From assembly GCA_026210745.1 (NCBI GenBank), contig CP110630.1, forward strand, positions 5,952,001 to 6,016,000: a stretch of 64,000 nt of DNA, read 5' to 3'. A program made the position numbers and the translations under genes. Of the stretch, positions 43,579-54,288 are shown in pieces. Numbering within the stretch: the first letter of the stretch is position 1; every line of letters starts with the position of its first letter. Under the pieces are notes generated by a model. The model did not search any database, was not told the origin of the DNA, and was given only the letters and a program-made list of their open reading frames with translations. The stretch comes from Exobasidium rhododendri. Taxonomy: Eukaryota > Basidiomycota > Exobasidiomycetes > Exobasidiales > Exobasidiaceae.

Positions 43579-44175
43579 GAAGTTGGGCGGGTTTTGAACT
43601 GGAAATCGAACAAGAAGGGCCCTTCGAGACCATTGTTAGTGTCTCGCAATAGGGGAGTCTGTCAAAATAAGAAAATTCCGCCAGTTTGTACCGCGCCTGT
43701 TTCACGAAGACGTCAGAGAAGTCGCAATGTAACAATACAAATTCTCACAACGTCGCTGCCCGGCAATAAAAAATGACATGAATTTAATATTCTTTTGTCT
43801 AGTGTCCCTGTCGGCCGCAAGAAAGAATTCTTTAGGAGAAGAGCGCATCTCCCCTCAAGCTTGAATGTTACAAAAGATGGGGGGGGCTTTGAAATTCAGG
43901 CATCACAATGGGAATCTCACAATACATCAATGGGCCTACCTCCACTCTATTCTTGTTTCTTATTGTTGTAGTGGCCCTCGGGGCGGGAAAAGGGAGTGAG
44001 CACTTTATTGTCTTGCACGTCTGTTTGGCCCCTAAGACAAAACGACTAAGGGCGAGACACGATCGGTGGGAAATAGCTTACAGCAATTAGAAAGCTAAGC
44101 AATTCAATTTCCTGCATATACTAATCAACAAGGGGAGGGCGGCCCAAGGGAAGCCACTGGGACTTGCCTATTTTG

Positions 44176-44202
44176 GTGTGTGTGTGAGTGTGTGTGTGTG
44201 TG
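44176..44202. repeat. (TG)n microsatellite
   Basis: A TG run with one GAG interruption lies about 550 bp before the cyclin start codon. Confidence 0.95.
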
Positions 44203-44753
44203 AAGAAGGAAGCTTACACGGGTACAGGGCCAGAGCTCGCATAAATTAGGCAGAGTATTACAATAAAGAAAATTCTAACTTACGACAGCCGAGTGTAAAG
44301 GAAGAGTGTGTGTGATGGGGTTTTACTTTTTGTTTGAGGGGAGAGGAGAAGTTCGAAGGGGTGGAAACGAGTGTCCACAACTCCTCCTACGCCCTTTTCT
44401 CACTGGGGAGTCTCCATTGTACCGGCGTTTTTCGTTGGTTATATACCAGGGAGGGAATCATTGCCATCCACAAATTTCCTACCTTTACCTGCACCACCTT
44501 TCTGCACCAAGTCGAGCCATCCTTCTTGACAATATACCTCTTTGATTCACCGCTCTGCACCTCTCATCCACCTTTTGCGCTTCTTATTCACGTTCAACGC
44601 GCCGTACGAGTTAGCACCGAGTAACCATCACCACCACCACCCTCTTCCTTTTCCTCATTTTAACCGTCCCTCTTCTCGACTTTCCTTTTGCCTCTTCTTT
44701 ATTTTTGCTCTACTGCCGTTTATTTCCCTCCCTCTCCGTAGCCTCCATACACC

Positions 44754-46050
44754 ATGGCGGCAACAGCTATGAAGCAACAGTATGTTCAACCGACTCACCG
44801 ACAGCAGCCATCTCGAGCGGGATGCAGTCGACCCAGACAGGACAGTGTCTACGACCACTTTTATGGCCACCGAGGTGAGTTGTGTGAATGCTCGTCTTGT
44901 TCACACAGTGGGGAGTGTCAACTTTTGCTGACCACGCCTTCTTCCATTGATGTCCCATCGCGCCACAGAAATCAGTGAACTGTCCGAGAGTGTTATCAGC
45001 GCTCTCTTTGCCTGTCCACTAGACTCGGCTTCGTCATCAGTCAATGCACTCCCATCCAGCGCAATGCAAAACCCCACTCCACGACTAGCAGAGTTTATTG
45101 CATACGCTCTACATCGAACGAGACTTCCAGAGGAGATTACCTTTCAAGCTCTCTTCTTGCTTCGACGCTTGAAAAGCCGATTCCCTGCTGCCAAAGGTTC
45201 ATCCGGCCATCGTCTCTTCATCTCGGCATTGATGCTCGCTAGCAAGAGTAGTTGCGACGATACATACAGTAACAAGAGCTGGACAGTAGTCAGCCAAGGT
45301 CTATTCACACTCCGAGAAGTTAATCAGATGGAGCGTGAATTGTTCGGGTATCTAGCATTCAAAGTCAACGTGGAGATTGAAGAGCTCACTGTGTTCCGAG
45401 ACCTTCTCATGAACGGCAGCTTGCCTACGGATGTGGAGTGTTGTAGCCCCAACCCGGCATCCATCGACAGCAACAGTTCAGACAGCCAATCGACCGCCGC
45501 CACCAGTGTCAGTGTCCATTGCCACCGCAGCAACTCTCCTGCCTCTACCGACGCTGTACCGGTCTCTATCCGATGCTCTAGTCAAGCTAGTCCCCGATCC
45601 GAGCCCATGGAAGTGTCTTCTGCTACTACCACGCAAGTGGTCAGCAATATGTCACCTGGATTCCAATATCATCCCTACCGACAAGGTGTCACGTACTCGT
45701 CCAACGATACCGATCTGTCACCTTGCAGTGAATCACTTTCATCATCTCGCGGAAGCTTCTCTTCTGCCAGTGGATACTCGATGACACCCAGTCCTTCAAA
45801 CATGTCTTACTCCGAAGCTAGCAGCAGTCAGAACACTCCTCCTACCCCACCAGTGGAAGACTTGTACTCGGAGGGTTCACATCCTTGGGACGGATCGGAA
45901 GCTAAGGTGGTGCCGTACCACGACGAACCAGCTGGCACCTACGAAGCCGAAGTACATCAGTACATGCATCCCCGAATCAAGCAAAGCTCTGCTGCCTACA
46001 CTTCAAAGACTCGATCTCGTCATCCGTTTCAACGAACCACCCAAAACTAA
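44754..46050 (+). CDS. Pcl/Pho80-type cyclin
   Basis: The exons are 44754-44874 and 44969-46050, giving 400 residues. A single cyclin box spans about residues 70-165: RLAEFIAYALHRTRLPEEITFQALFLLRRLK, then HRLFISALMLASKSSCDDTYSNKSW, then REVNQMERELFGYLAFKVNVE. The lysine in the LASK segment and the D-x-x-YSNKSW stretch are typical of Pcl1/2-like cyclins that activate Pho85-class kinases. The C-terminal 220 residues are Ser/Pro/Thr-rich with several SP/TP sites and no fold. Roles of the yeast relatives in G1 and polarity are family knowledge. The very long upstream region suggests complex transcriptional control. Confidence 0.88.
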
Positions 46051-47233
46051 ACTGGAAGGTACATTCCCCACACTCAAATATAATGTCGCCCTTTTCCAGT
46101 ATGTATCAAACGACATCCTCTAATCCAGCCAAGCAAAATTCCATCTGGACATTACCACAAACATGTCAAAGCGGATGTTTAGAGGTTTCTCCCTCACAAC
46201 AGCATTATCAACATTTCAGCCACACCTCCTCAATTCTCTCCTTCTTCTTCTTCGACATTCATCGATTATTCCCTGCTACTTGCGTTTGTCAAGCTTCCTC
46301 ACGTTCCTTCGTGGGGACGCAACTTTTCTGATCTCCTTCCACTTGAAACTCCCTGTCTATTCGTTCGAGTCGTCAGAGACGAATTGTTTCTTTGTAACAT
46401 TATTAATCTACTGTGCCCCTCCCGCCTTACAACCTATCCTAGAGGGATAAACTTCTCTCCAAGCTGTACTACTACTACTACTACTATTGTGCTAATCCGA
46501 TACAAAGCGATGCGAATATATATCCCTACTGGTCTTTTACCATTCCACTCCATTTGTGGTCCTGTTCCTTCATGACACTCAATGAGATTGTCAACGAATT
46601 GCGCTTTGGACCTTGCGTATTTCGTCCACTCTTCCACTCCGTCTAGCAGAGCATGTGAACGGTTTTGGCCTGAAAATTTGGCGTCTGCTGGAATGGGGCC
46701 AGCCGACAAGAGAAGAGAGCGAGAGAGAAAGAGAAAATGTTCCGGTACCTTATTTTCTTCTTTTCCATTGCCAACCCACGCTACTACTCTACCGCATGCA
46801 ATGCAGAACAGATATTGATCCCTTGCTTTGCTGCGCCCATCTCTTGCTTGCTATCAACAGCGCCTCTCCTTCTTCGCCATAGACATGGCTACCCCTGCAC
46901 CTCCCTTCCTTGGTGAATTATCTCTGCGCAGCGGTGCGCGCCTCCTTCTAAACTTTAGACACAATCTTGCCCTACAGCAAGAATCGTACAGCAAGGGCGA
47001 GTGTGAAATGGCCGGGGTGGTGTATGGAGTGGGGCATATTCACGAATAAATGAAACAGGAGAATATAAGGTTTGGCCAGGGTAAGATATACCCATGTGAG
47101 GCCTAATCCGCAAAAAGAAAAAGCGAGAGGTAAGAATTTGATTGACTGAATGCTGAAGGTAGAGTACAGATGGATGGTGTGGAAGTCTTCAAGAGTTGCA
47201 GGGAAGGGGGAGGGGCAAGAATCATCTCGACTT
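46051..47233. other. convergent 3' region, cyclin / NUC1
   Basis: These 1183 bp contain pyrimidine-rich UTR-like sequence, an ACT/CTA trinucleotide run near 46467-46487 and scattered short frames with no similarity. I see no gene. Confidence 0.4.
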
Positions 47234-48469
47234 CTATTGCGGCACATTGATGCGAAGTCCCGCCCCCGCTCCTGGAGGCAATTTTGCTTGCTGTTGCTGT
47301 TGCTGTTGCTGTCTAGGCTTGTCGCTCTTGCTGTTACTGTTGTTGAATTCGCGAACGATGATTTGACAGTCGACGACGTCACACAATGGCCGACTGGCTG
47401 ATTTGAGAGCCATGGGAAAGAAACTGATGCCTGCTGCCCTTTCTACCGATTCAACTGGGACTATGAAGCTCCGCAGTGGTGCCTCGTTTGGTATCACTGC
47501 ATTCGGCATCACAAAAGCTCCTAAGGCACTGACACCTGTTCCCAAACCTAGAAGGCCGCCGCCGCCACCACCACCACCACCACCACCACCACCACGACTT
47601 GTGATGGGTGCCGAGGAAGAAGAGGTCGATGTCGGCTTTCCTTTTGCGTAGATGACTTTCGCAAAGTGTGTTGGCACGGAAATGCTCGGTGGATCACCAA
47701 TGACTTCGTACGACACTCTCCACTTTCCATCAGCCGTTTGCCGAGGTAGATAGAGCGGAACAGTAAAGACGTATACATCGCTGAATCTTGTCACTAATCT
47801 TCGAACAAAGTCTTCCGTGTGGGCCCAGTAGTCTCGATTGAAGCCTTCACCAACTTGCGGGGCTATATTACTCAAAACAAACGTTTCATTCATAGCTTCT
47901 TGGGAACATTTCGCATCTGCTGCTGGAACCATGTGTCCTCGATCTATTCATATATTCCGCAAAGGTGTTTTACTTTCTTAGCCATGCAAGTACTCTGGAC
48001 TCCCACTCTTAATCACCGCGCACTCACCGTAGCCACTTCGAAAGTAGTCTGCCATTCTTGCTCGGAACAAGGCAGGTATCCTCTCATCTTCGCGAAAGAC
48101 GGAGTTCTTACGATCTGGCCGATCACCTTCTGGTCTGGTCAAAGATGCAGCCGTGATATGTTCAGCGGTCCAGCTGGGGTGTCTTAGTCTACGATCATAT
48201 GAGGAAATATAGGCTGCGTGTCGCAGAAAGTCGGCAACGGGACCTGGATTCCCTCCTGGACCTAGGATCAGCTCGTCAGATGGTGTGTAAACGCTGCCAT
48301 CGACTGGCTGAGGCTGTCCTTGCACAAGTATGTTTTGTCTGACGGGTGTGATCTGGTTGTCACCTTGCTTCAGAATCTGCCCTCGAGGCGTGTTCGGTCG
48401 AAGGAGTACAACCCCAGTTGCTCCTAGTACTAACCCGCCTGCAAAGAGGCCCACTGGCACCAGCGCCAT
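47234..48469 (-). CDS. NUC1: mitochondrial DNA/RNA non-specific nuclease (EndoG/NUC1)
   Basis: The exons, in transcript order, are 48469-48028 and 47943-47234, giving 383 residues. The N-terminus has a hydrophobic anchor (LFAGGLVLGATGVVLL) expected for the inner mitochondrial membrane. Conserved sites: SYDRRLRHPSWTAEHIT, SGYDRGHMVPAADAK with the DRGH catalytic histidine restored exactly across the intron, and LSNIAPQ with the metal-binding Asn. Homologues degrade nucleic acids and act in mitochondrial DNA turnover and cell death. Two lineage-specific expansions are visible: a Gly13 run between ITSR and LLGLG, and a Gln8 run near the C-terminus. Confidence 0.93.
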
Positions 48470-48951
48470 GGTCCAGGAATGTTGGTGTGTGTGTGTGTGG
48501 AAAGAGGGCGTCAGGCTCTAGCCTCCTGGTAGGCTGACTTAGGAATCTTTTTGCATTGGATGCCGACGACGTGAAAAAAGTTCCAACAACTTCTTATTCC
48601 AACCAGATGTTGAGCTTATAATTTTTTCTCAAGCTAGCAAACACGCCACGCGATGGACATGGAGGCCAATGCAGCAGTCAATCTTCCCGGCGGGAACGGG
48701 TAAAAGACTGCCACGCTCCAACGAGTGGTATTAGAGCATCTTTGTTTGATGGCGACAGGCTCACAAAGGAAGTAAAATCGGGCTCGCCCATTTTGTGTTC
48801 CTGGGAGAGGCTGTGCTCTCTTCGAACATCCCTTTTTGGGTAATGACAAGATGATTTTAGCTTTATGGAGCTTCGGTCAAGGGCGCCTGAGGAACCTCCA
48901 CATCACTGTACTACCTCCTCCTCCTCCTCTCCGAACATAATCACATCCAGA
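48470..48951. promoter_or_regulatory. divergent promoter region, NUC1 / GH43
   Basis: This stretch is 482 bp. A (GT)n run at about 48485-48499 lies just upstream of the NUC1 start. AT-rich sequence lies at 48615-48630, and a CTC-repeat leader precedes the GH43 start codon. No gene. Confidence 0.35.
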
Positions 48952-50217
48952 ATGCCTCTAACATACGACAATCCTGTCATAAACGGTAAGATGAGTGGTG
49001 ACGCTGCATTCCTGATTTATGAGGTATTCATCGCGCTTGTCTCTTCACATCCTACATCAGTGGACTTTGCCGATCCTGGTGTGTTCTTCGACAGTGACAC
49101 CCACTTGTACTACGGCTACAGCACGAATGCCAATGGCAAGAATGTGCAATGCTGTTCGAGCAGAGATTTCTGTTCCTGGGAATTGTCAGATCAGGATGCT
49201 CTACCTGGCCCCTATCCACCTTGGTCAGGTAAAGATGGTTTTAAATGCTGGGCACCTGAAGTCAGAAGAGCTCCAGAAGGGAGACCCGGCTACATAATGT
49301 ACTTTTCCACCCACGATTGGAACACCGACGTAATGTGTATTGCGACAGCATACAGCCCGAAGAGCCCTTTTGGACCCTTTGCGTTTGTAGGGGATGGTCC
49401 GATCGTTAGTCAGGTGAGACTCACAATTGCACGTATGAGGGCTACGCTCGTGTCTCACTTACTCTCTCCTCATCTATCTTCTCATCTTCTGCGGCTCAAA
49501 ATTCCGGTTCGAAAGGGCTACCAAGGCGGCACTATCGATCCTCAGCCGTTCAATGATCCGGTCAGCAAGAAGAACTACCTCATCTTCAAGAATGACGGTA
49601 ATCATAACCAGACCGCGCAAACGAGGATTTGGATACAAGAATTATCACCTGATGGACTCCGTGTCATCGACGAACCAGTTTCCATTCTGCAGCCAACGGA
49701 ATCTTGGCACAAGAATCTAATCGAAGCACCCTACTTGGTATACCATGCGCCGTCCAAACACTACGTCTTGTTCTTCTCAAGTGGGTTTTACGGCAACGAA
49801 GAATATGCAACGGGGTACGCGGTCAGTGACAAATTGTTTGGTCCTTACAAACCTGAGAAGAAAGCTTTCTTGGGTACGGATGAAAAGAGGAAGATCAGAG
49901 GACCCGGAGGAATATCCGTGATCGAGAATGGACCAGAGGGGAACTGGATGATTGCCTTTCATGCACACGATAAGAAAGGTGGAGGTCAAAGAGTCCTGTG
50001 TGTTCATCGATTGGAGTGGACACACGATGGCAAACCGATCTTGGCTGGGAAAGCAGCTCATTTCAATCACCGACTGACGATGGGAGAGGAAGAGAAAGGT
50101 GACGAGACTCGAGACTTTAATCAAGAAAGCAAAGAGGAGAAAGCGAATGAGCCGACTTTGAAAGAGAAAAACAAGAAGCGCCTGTCGAACATCAAGCAGT
50201 GGATCAAGGACTACTAA
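48952..50217 (+). CDS. GH43-family glycoside hydrolase, no signal peptide
   Basis: The exons are 48952-48985, 49061-49413 and 49516-50217, giving 362 residues. The five-bladed propeller motifs are visible: NPVINVDFADPGVFFD (catalytic base Asp), CWAPEVRR, GYQGGTIDPQPF (pKa-tuning Asp), NLIEAPYLVYH (proton-donor Glu), then YVLFFSSGFYG. GH43 enzymes act on arabinans and xylans, usually outside the cell. Here the N-terminus MPLTYDNPVIN has no signal peptide or anchor and the C-terminus is a Lys/Glu-rich tail, so the protein may be cytosolic or leave by another route. Both introns are multiples of three and free of stops, so unspliced mRNA would also be translated. The exact substrate is unknown. 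Confidence 0.85.
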   Translation: MPLTYDNPVINGKMSGDAAFLIYEVFIALVSSHPTSVDFADPGVFFDSDTHLYYGYSTNANGKNVQCCSSRDFCSWELSDQDALPGPYPPWSGKDGFKCWAPEVRRAPEGRPGYIMYFSTHDWNTDVMCIATAYSPKSPFGPFAFVGDGPIVSQVRLTIARMRATLVSHLLSPHLSSHLLRLKIPVRKGYQGGTIDPQPFNDPVSKKNYLIFKNDGNHNQTAQTRIWIQELSPDGLRVIDEPVSILQPTESWHKNLIEAPYLVYHAPSKHYVLFFSSGFYGNEEYATGYAVSDKLFGPYKPEKKAFLGTDEKRKIRGPGGISVIENGPEGNWMIAFHAHDKKGGGQRVLCVHRLEWTHDGKPILAGKAAHFNHRLTMGEEEKGDETRDFNQESKEEKANEPTLKEKNKKRLSNIKQWIKDY

Positions 50218-51931
50218 AGACGTTCGTCAGATCGAGTAGTCTTCGGCATCTACCGCGCATCATTCATTACACACTGTCAAAGCTCCGTAGTGGACTCAAT
50301 CGACGTATGTTGGAACGTGTAGACACCTCCAAAAACCCATTCTCCGTGTGATAAGATAAGGATTCGGGATCCAAAAAGATGACACACGACTGAGCCAATG
50401 AAGATCCCGTTTTTTGTGAACGGATAAGAAAGACTCTTTCTCTGTAGCGCGGCGTTCATTGCCTGCATGGTGTGAGAGATCTGACTCACACTGCGTCATC
50501 CCGACTCCTTAGCGGGCGACCTTATCGTAACCCTCCCATCCAATCCCAACCTTTCACGCTGATATCTGATAGTGTGGCCGGGGTCTGATTCATCTTTAGA
50601 TCGTTAAAATGGAAGGCGACTACCACCCAAGCTAAGGCCTATGTCGTGTAAATTGGTCATTTGCCGTATGCATCAGTGTCACTATCATTAGCCTGAATGT
50701 AATACCTAGCGAGCTTAGCCTGAGTGGCAGGCAAACGTGCCATACAGACACTTGCCACAGGCCCTTGCCGAAGGGAGCGGCTTACTTCCTTCCTAGGTGA
50801 TCTTCTCTTGCACCAAAGCATGGGCCCAGCAGCTGTACCGTGAGCAGGAGTTGGGTATGCGGCACGATCCATTAATGAAACGGAGTATTTCATTTGTAAA
50901 TAAAGCAAGTCTGGTATAGAGAGAGCGTCGATAGGGCTCGGCCGCCTCCGCATCGCCCAGACTGCTCCTGTTCTTATCCAAAGGGGGAGTCGCAAAAGCC
51001 GCACCGGCGCTTTATTTCTATAGTTGCTGCTTCTCAGCCGTCCGTCCCGCCGACCTGCCCGCGTGTGTCCCTTTTACTTTCTTCGCTTCTTGGCACCTGG
51101 ACCGACACTTGTGACACAGGATTTGCCGAAACGTAGCGCGATTCAGAAGGAAATCTCTAAAATGTGGCGACAAGTTGATGAGGCTCCAATGGAAGGGGCT
51201 GCCAAGAACGTGCGCAAGATGTTTAATTCTCCCCATTTTGCAGCCAGCTGATTGGACAAGACGCGTACACGTTCGCTCCTGCATGCGAGAGACGCAGATT
51301 TCGAGGGTCAATCTCCTCCCCCTACTTCTTCCCATCTAGCATTCGAGACTCTCATGATTTTGTCTCGCTTTCTTCTTCGTTTTCTTCTTGACGGGGTAAT
51401 GTCTATGCTCCAATAGTCAAAATTTTGGTTTTCTCCTTCACTATCTTTTCAGAGAAGTCTAAATTTTGAAAAAGGAGACTTCATGCACATTCAATCCACT
51501 TTAGAACATTAACGAGCTAAACCTTTCAGCGGATTGAATGGACGGCTCCTGTCATGCCCCCCTCCTCTTCTTCTCCTACATTTTCAAATTGGTCCAGTGG
51601 CCAGACCATAATCCCTTAAATCTTTTTTGAAGTCCATGTCAGAACGAAGGTGGCCAATTACTACCTCTCGTTAGACAGAACGTGCCTACAGAGCTTGCAT
51701 TTTCCTTACTTTTCGTCGCAGTGCCTGCATCGTTTTCTTCCAGACTTTGTGGCGGGATAGTACTGGGGCCCGCCCTGAGGCTGCACTCTCCGCTCGAACA
51801 ATTTGCCGCGCCGCAAAGGTTCATAAGGCCTCACCCCTTCGCACAACGTACCTTTCTAACACCCCACAACACCACTTCATTCCTGTCTTCCTTCACCATC
51901 CCTCTCCCCCCCCTCACCGTAACCTTTCATT
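50218..51931. promoter_or_regulatory. 1.7-kb upstream region of PHO84
   Basis: No convincing gene lies here; a 115-residue minus-strand frame at 50657-51004 has no similarity and is judged spurious. Four CACGTT/AACGTG hexamers, the lower-affinity core of the Pho4 site in yeast, occur at 50314-50319, 51207-51212, 51268-51273 and 51679-51684. GATAAGATAAGG lies near 50350. A pyrimidine-rich leader precedes the PHO84 start codon. Pho4 control is inference. Confidence 0.45.
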
Positions 51932-53566
51932 ATGGCTTTCGGTGCTGATCTCGATGCATACGAAAATGCTTCCACATCGCTCGCTCTTCTAGAGAAGAGG
52001 CGAAGCAACAACTTTTTGGGAATCTCATGGTCTGAAGTCAAGCTTCTCATGATTGCCGGTGTCGGTTTCTTCATGGATGCTTATGATTTGTTCATCATCA
52101 ACATGATGTACGCTGTCATCTTGGTTGCCTACCCCGTCTTCAAGGGAAAGAAGAACATCACTTGGGGTCTCTCTGGAGGTGTGCTCAAGGCTTCCGCCAA
52201 CATCGGTAACGTCGTCGGACAACTTCTCTTCGGTTTCTTGGGTGACTTCTTCGGTCGATCTGCCGTTTACGGAAAGGAATTGATCGTCGTCATTGTTGCC
52301 GTCATCTTCATCATTTCAGCCCCAGACAAGTTCGGAGGTGTCGGTGTCACCAAGTGGATCTTCGGCTGGAGAGTCATTATGGGTATTGGTATCGGTGGTG
52401 ACTACCCCATGTCTGCTGCCGTTGTCTCTGACCGAAGCAGTCTCCAAAACAGAGGAAGAATGCTCGCCATCATCTTCTCCAACCAAGGTTGGGGTAACTT
52501 TGTCGGTGCCGTCGTTGCTGTTGTCGTCATTGCCTGCTACAAGGGACCCATCGATCACGGCCACACGCACAAGCTTTCAGGTGCCTGGAGAATCTTGCAA
52601 GGTCTTTCTCTTGTCCCAGCTTTCGCCGTTCTCTACTTCCGATTGACCTTGGTCGAGTCTACCCGATTCACCCAAGCAAGAGCCATTCAAGACGACCCAG
52701 AACTCCTCAACAAGGCAAGCGCTGCCGGTGTCGTTGTCTCTGCCGAGTCAGACCACAATGATTTCAAGAAGGGATCCGATTCTGACGTCAATGTTGTCCT
52801 CGAGAACCAAGCTGTCGGTCTTCGAATGGCCGGTGTTGGAAAGAAGCCAAAGAATGAATTCTTCACCTACTTCTCCAAGCCACGACACGCCCTCACCCTG
52901 TTCGGTACTGCTATGTGTTGGTTCTTGGTCGACATTACCTTCTACGGTATCAACTTGAATCAATCTACCATCTTGACTGCCATTGGATTCACCAACAGCC
53001 CCACTGCTTACGGAAAGTTGATGAAGGTCGCCACTGGTAACTTGATCATCACCGTTGCCGGATTCTTGCCCGGTTACTTCTTCACCATCGCTCTCGTTGA
53101 CGTCGTCGGACGAAAGCCAATTCAATTGATGGGATTCGCCATGAATGCTCTCTTCCTAGGAATCCTCGCTGGCAAATTCAACGAATACAAGAAACACACC
53201 TACCAAATCTTCCCCCTCTTCGTCTTCTTGCAATTCTTCTTCAACTTTGGTGCCAACGCCACCACCTTTATGTACCCCGCCGAGGTATTCCCCACTGCCG
53301 TTCGCTCAACCGCTCACGGTTTCTCAGCTGCTTGCGGAAAGTGCGGTGCCATCTTGGCTTCCTTGCTCTTCGGTGTTCTCACCAATGAGCCTTTCGGAAC
53401 CCAAAACATCTTCTGGGTCTTTTTCGGTATCTCCATTCTCGGTTTCGTTGTCACCCTCGTGTGCCTTCCCGAGACAAAGGGATTCGACCCTGACGAGGAC
53501 TACCGACGAGAACTCGCAGAAGCTGCTGGCTTGGGAAATGAGACCAAGGCCGCTCTTCACCAATAG
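51932..53566 (+). CDS. PHO84: high-affinity phosphate:H+ symporter, Pho84 type
   Basis: This is a single-exon gene of 544 residues. It is a major-facilitator phosphate transporter: GVGFFMDAYDLFIINMM, GQLLFGFLGDFFGR, WRVIMGIGIGGDYPMSA with the GGDYPLSA-type signature, FSNQGWGNFVGA, a central hydrophilic loop, FLVDITFYGINLNQS, and the end motif LPETKGFDPDEDY. About twelve membrane helices fit the plasma-membrane family. Codon use is strongly biased (GTC, ATC, TAC, TTG), similar to the Hsp70 gene at the right end, suggesting high expression. Orthologues import phosphate with protons and also sense it. Confidence 0.95.
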   Translation: MAFGADLDAYENASTSLALLEKRRSNNFLGISWSEVKLLMIAGVGFFMDAYDLFIINMMYAVILVAYPVFKGKKNITWGLSGGVLKASANIGNVVGQLLFGFLGDFFGRSAVYGKELIVVIVAVIFIISAPDKFGGVGVTKWIFGWRVIMGIGIGGDYPMSAAVVSDRSSLQNRGRMLAIIFSNQGWGNFVGAVVAVVVIACYKGPIDHGHTHKLSGAWRILQGLSLVPAFAVLYFRLTLVESTRFTQARAIQDDPELLNKASAAGVVVSAESDHNDFKKGSDSDVNVVLENQAVGLRMAGVGKKPKNEFFTYFSKPRHALTLFGTAMCWFLVDITFYGINLNQSTILTAIGFTNSPTAYGKLMKVATGNLIITVAGFLPGYFFTIALVDVVGRKPIQLMGFAMNALFLGILAGKFNEYKKHTYQIFPLFVFLQFFFNFGANATTFMYPAEVFPTAVRSTAHGFSAACGKCGAILASLLFGVLTNEPFGTQNIFWVFFGISILGFVVTLVCLPETKGFDPDEDYRRELAEAAGLGNETKAALHQ

Positions 53567-54288
53567 GTTCGATAGAGTCACTGGCCTGCTACATGTACAT
53601 TTTTCTTTTACCCAAAGCGCATCTTTCTTCCTGTCTGTCTGTTAATCATTTCTGAATGGATACGATGTTAATACTTTATCATGTTTTGTCTGCAATACAG
53701 CGCTTGGGCGGTGTTCCTTTGACGTTCCTCTATTTGTATGAGGGAGAGAGAAGACAAAGCAACCTTTCACCATCTCGCTAACTCCTTCCGTACAGATGGA
53801 CATAATTGCTTCGCGCCAGGCATGCCTCCGATTGATACACCCACTTGCATTCTTCAGGTTTTTTTTTCGCCGTGGGGAGGGCGAAGTTGTTTGGCCTGAG
53901 CGAAAGTCGTAGAAGTCCGTGCGAGAGATGGACTCGACTCGCTTTTCCTCATTGTTCTCCATGAGCACAAAGACGCGCTTGGCGTATTGCTTTAAACCTT
54001 GCCTGTACTCTCCCATTGTTCTCCCGTTCGAGAAATAGGATTTTGCCCATTGTTCTCGACATGAGGTATTGGCTCTTCGATGTGACAAATGATCCGGCCT
54101 TCGTTGTTTCGGGTCTTGAGGAGGTGTGGACAATGGTGGAGTGATGATAAATTTGCTCAAAGCTTAATTGAGTGGATGATGTCGCAAGATCCTGTGAGAA
54201 GTCTTCTGCTCAACGGTGCAAACACTAAAGTACTACCGTCTATATTGAAAGTGGCACAAGGATTAATTCCTCACCACCACAGGCCTCA
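53567..54288. promoter_or_regulatory. intergenic region PHO84 / STE6
   Basis: These 722 bp between tandem plus-strand genes contain a long minus-strand open frame (54160-53642) with no similarity, which I do not accept as a gene. Two ACAAAG hexamers resemble only part of the Ustilago pheromone response element ACAAAGGGA. Confidence 0.35.

Larger units (their letters stand above)
40969..44753. other. 3.8-kb gene-free region upstream of cyclin gene
   Basis: No frame over this stretch shows family similarity, splice logic or length above chance. It contains a C13 run (41718-41730), an array of YTAGCTYC motifs (41836-42093), a TATATA at about 42347, a small hairpin (AGGTCTC at 42659-42665 with GAGACCT at 42676-42682), a 13-bp tandem duplication (43553-43578), a TG microsatellite (44176-44202), a TATATACC near 44440, and a strongly pyrimidine-rich leader from about 44560 to the cyclin ATG. 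This looks like a long regulatory region with a long 5' UTR. A non-coding transcript cannot be excluded. Confidence 0.45.

Noticed and set aside
43561-43700. tRNA-like B box (GTTCAAAAC) on the minus strand
   Set aside because: No A box at a fitting distance and no cloverleaf could be folded from the flanks.
50657-51004. 115-residue minus-strand frame upstream of PHO84
   Set aside because: No recognisable domain and it overlaps another chance frame; length is within random expectation.
53642-54160. 172-residue open frame on the minus strand between PHO84 and STE6
   Set aside because: Composition looks random, no conserved stretch or splice logic, and it covers the PHO84 3' UTR and STE6 promoter.
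53700-54288. Pheromone response elements before STE6
   Set aside because: Only the ACAAAG part of ACAAAGGGA occurs, twice, which is expected by chance.
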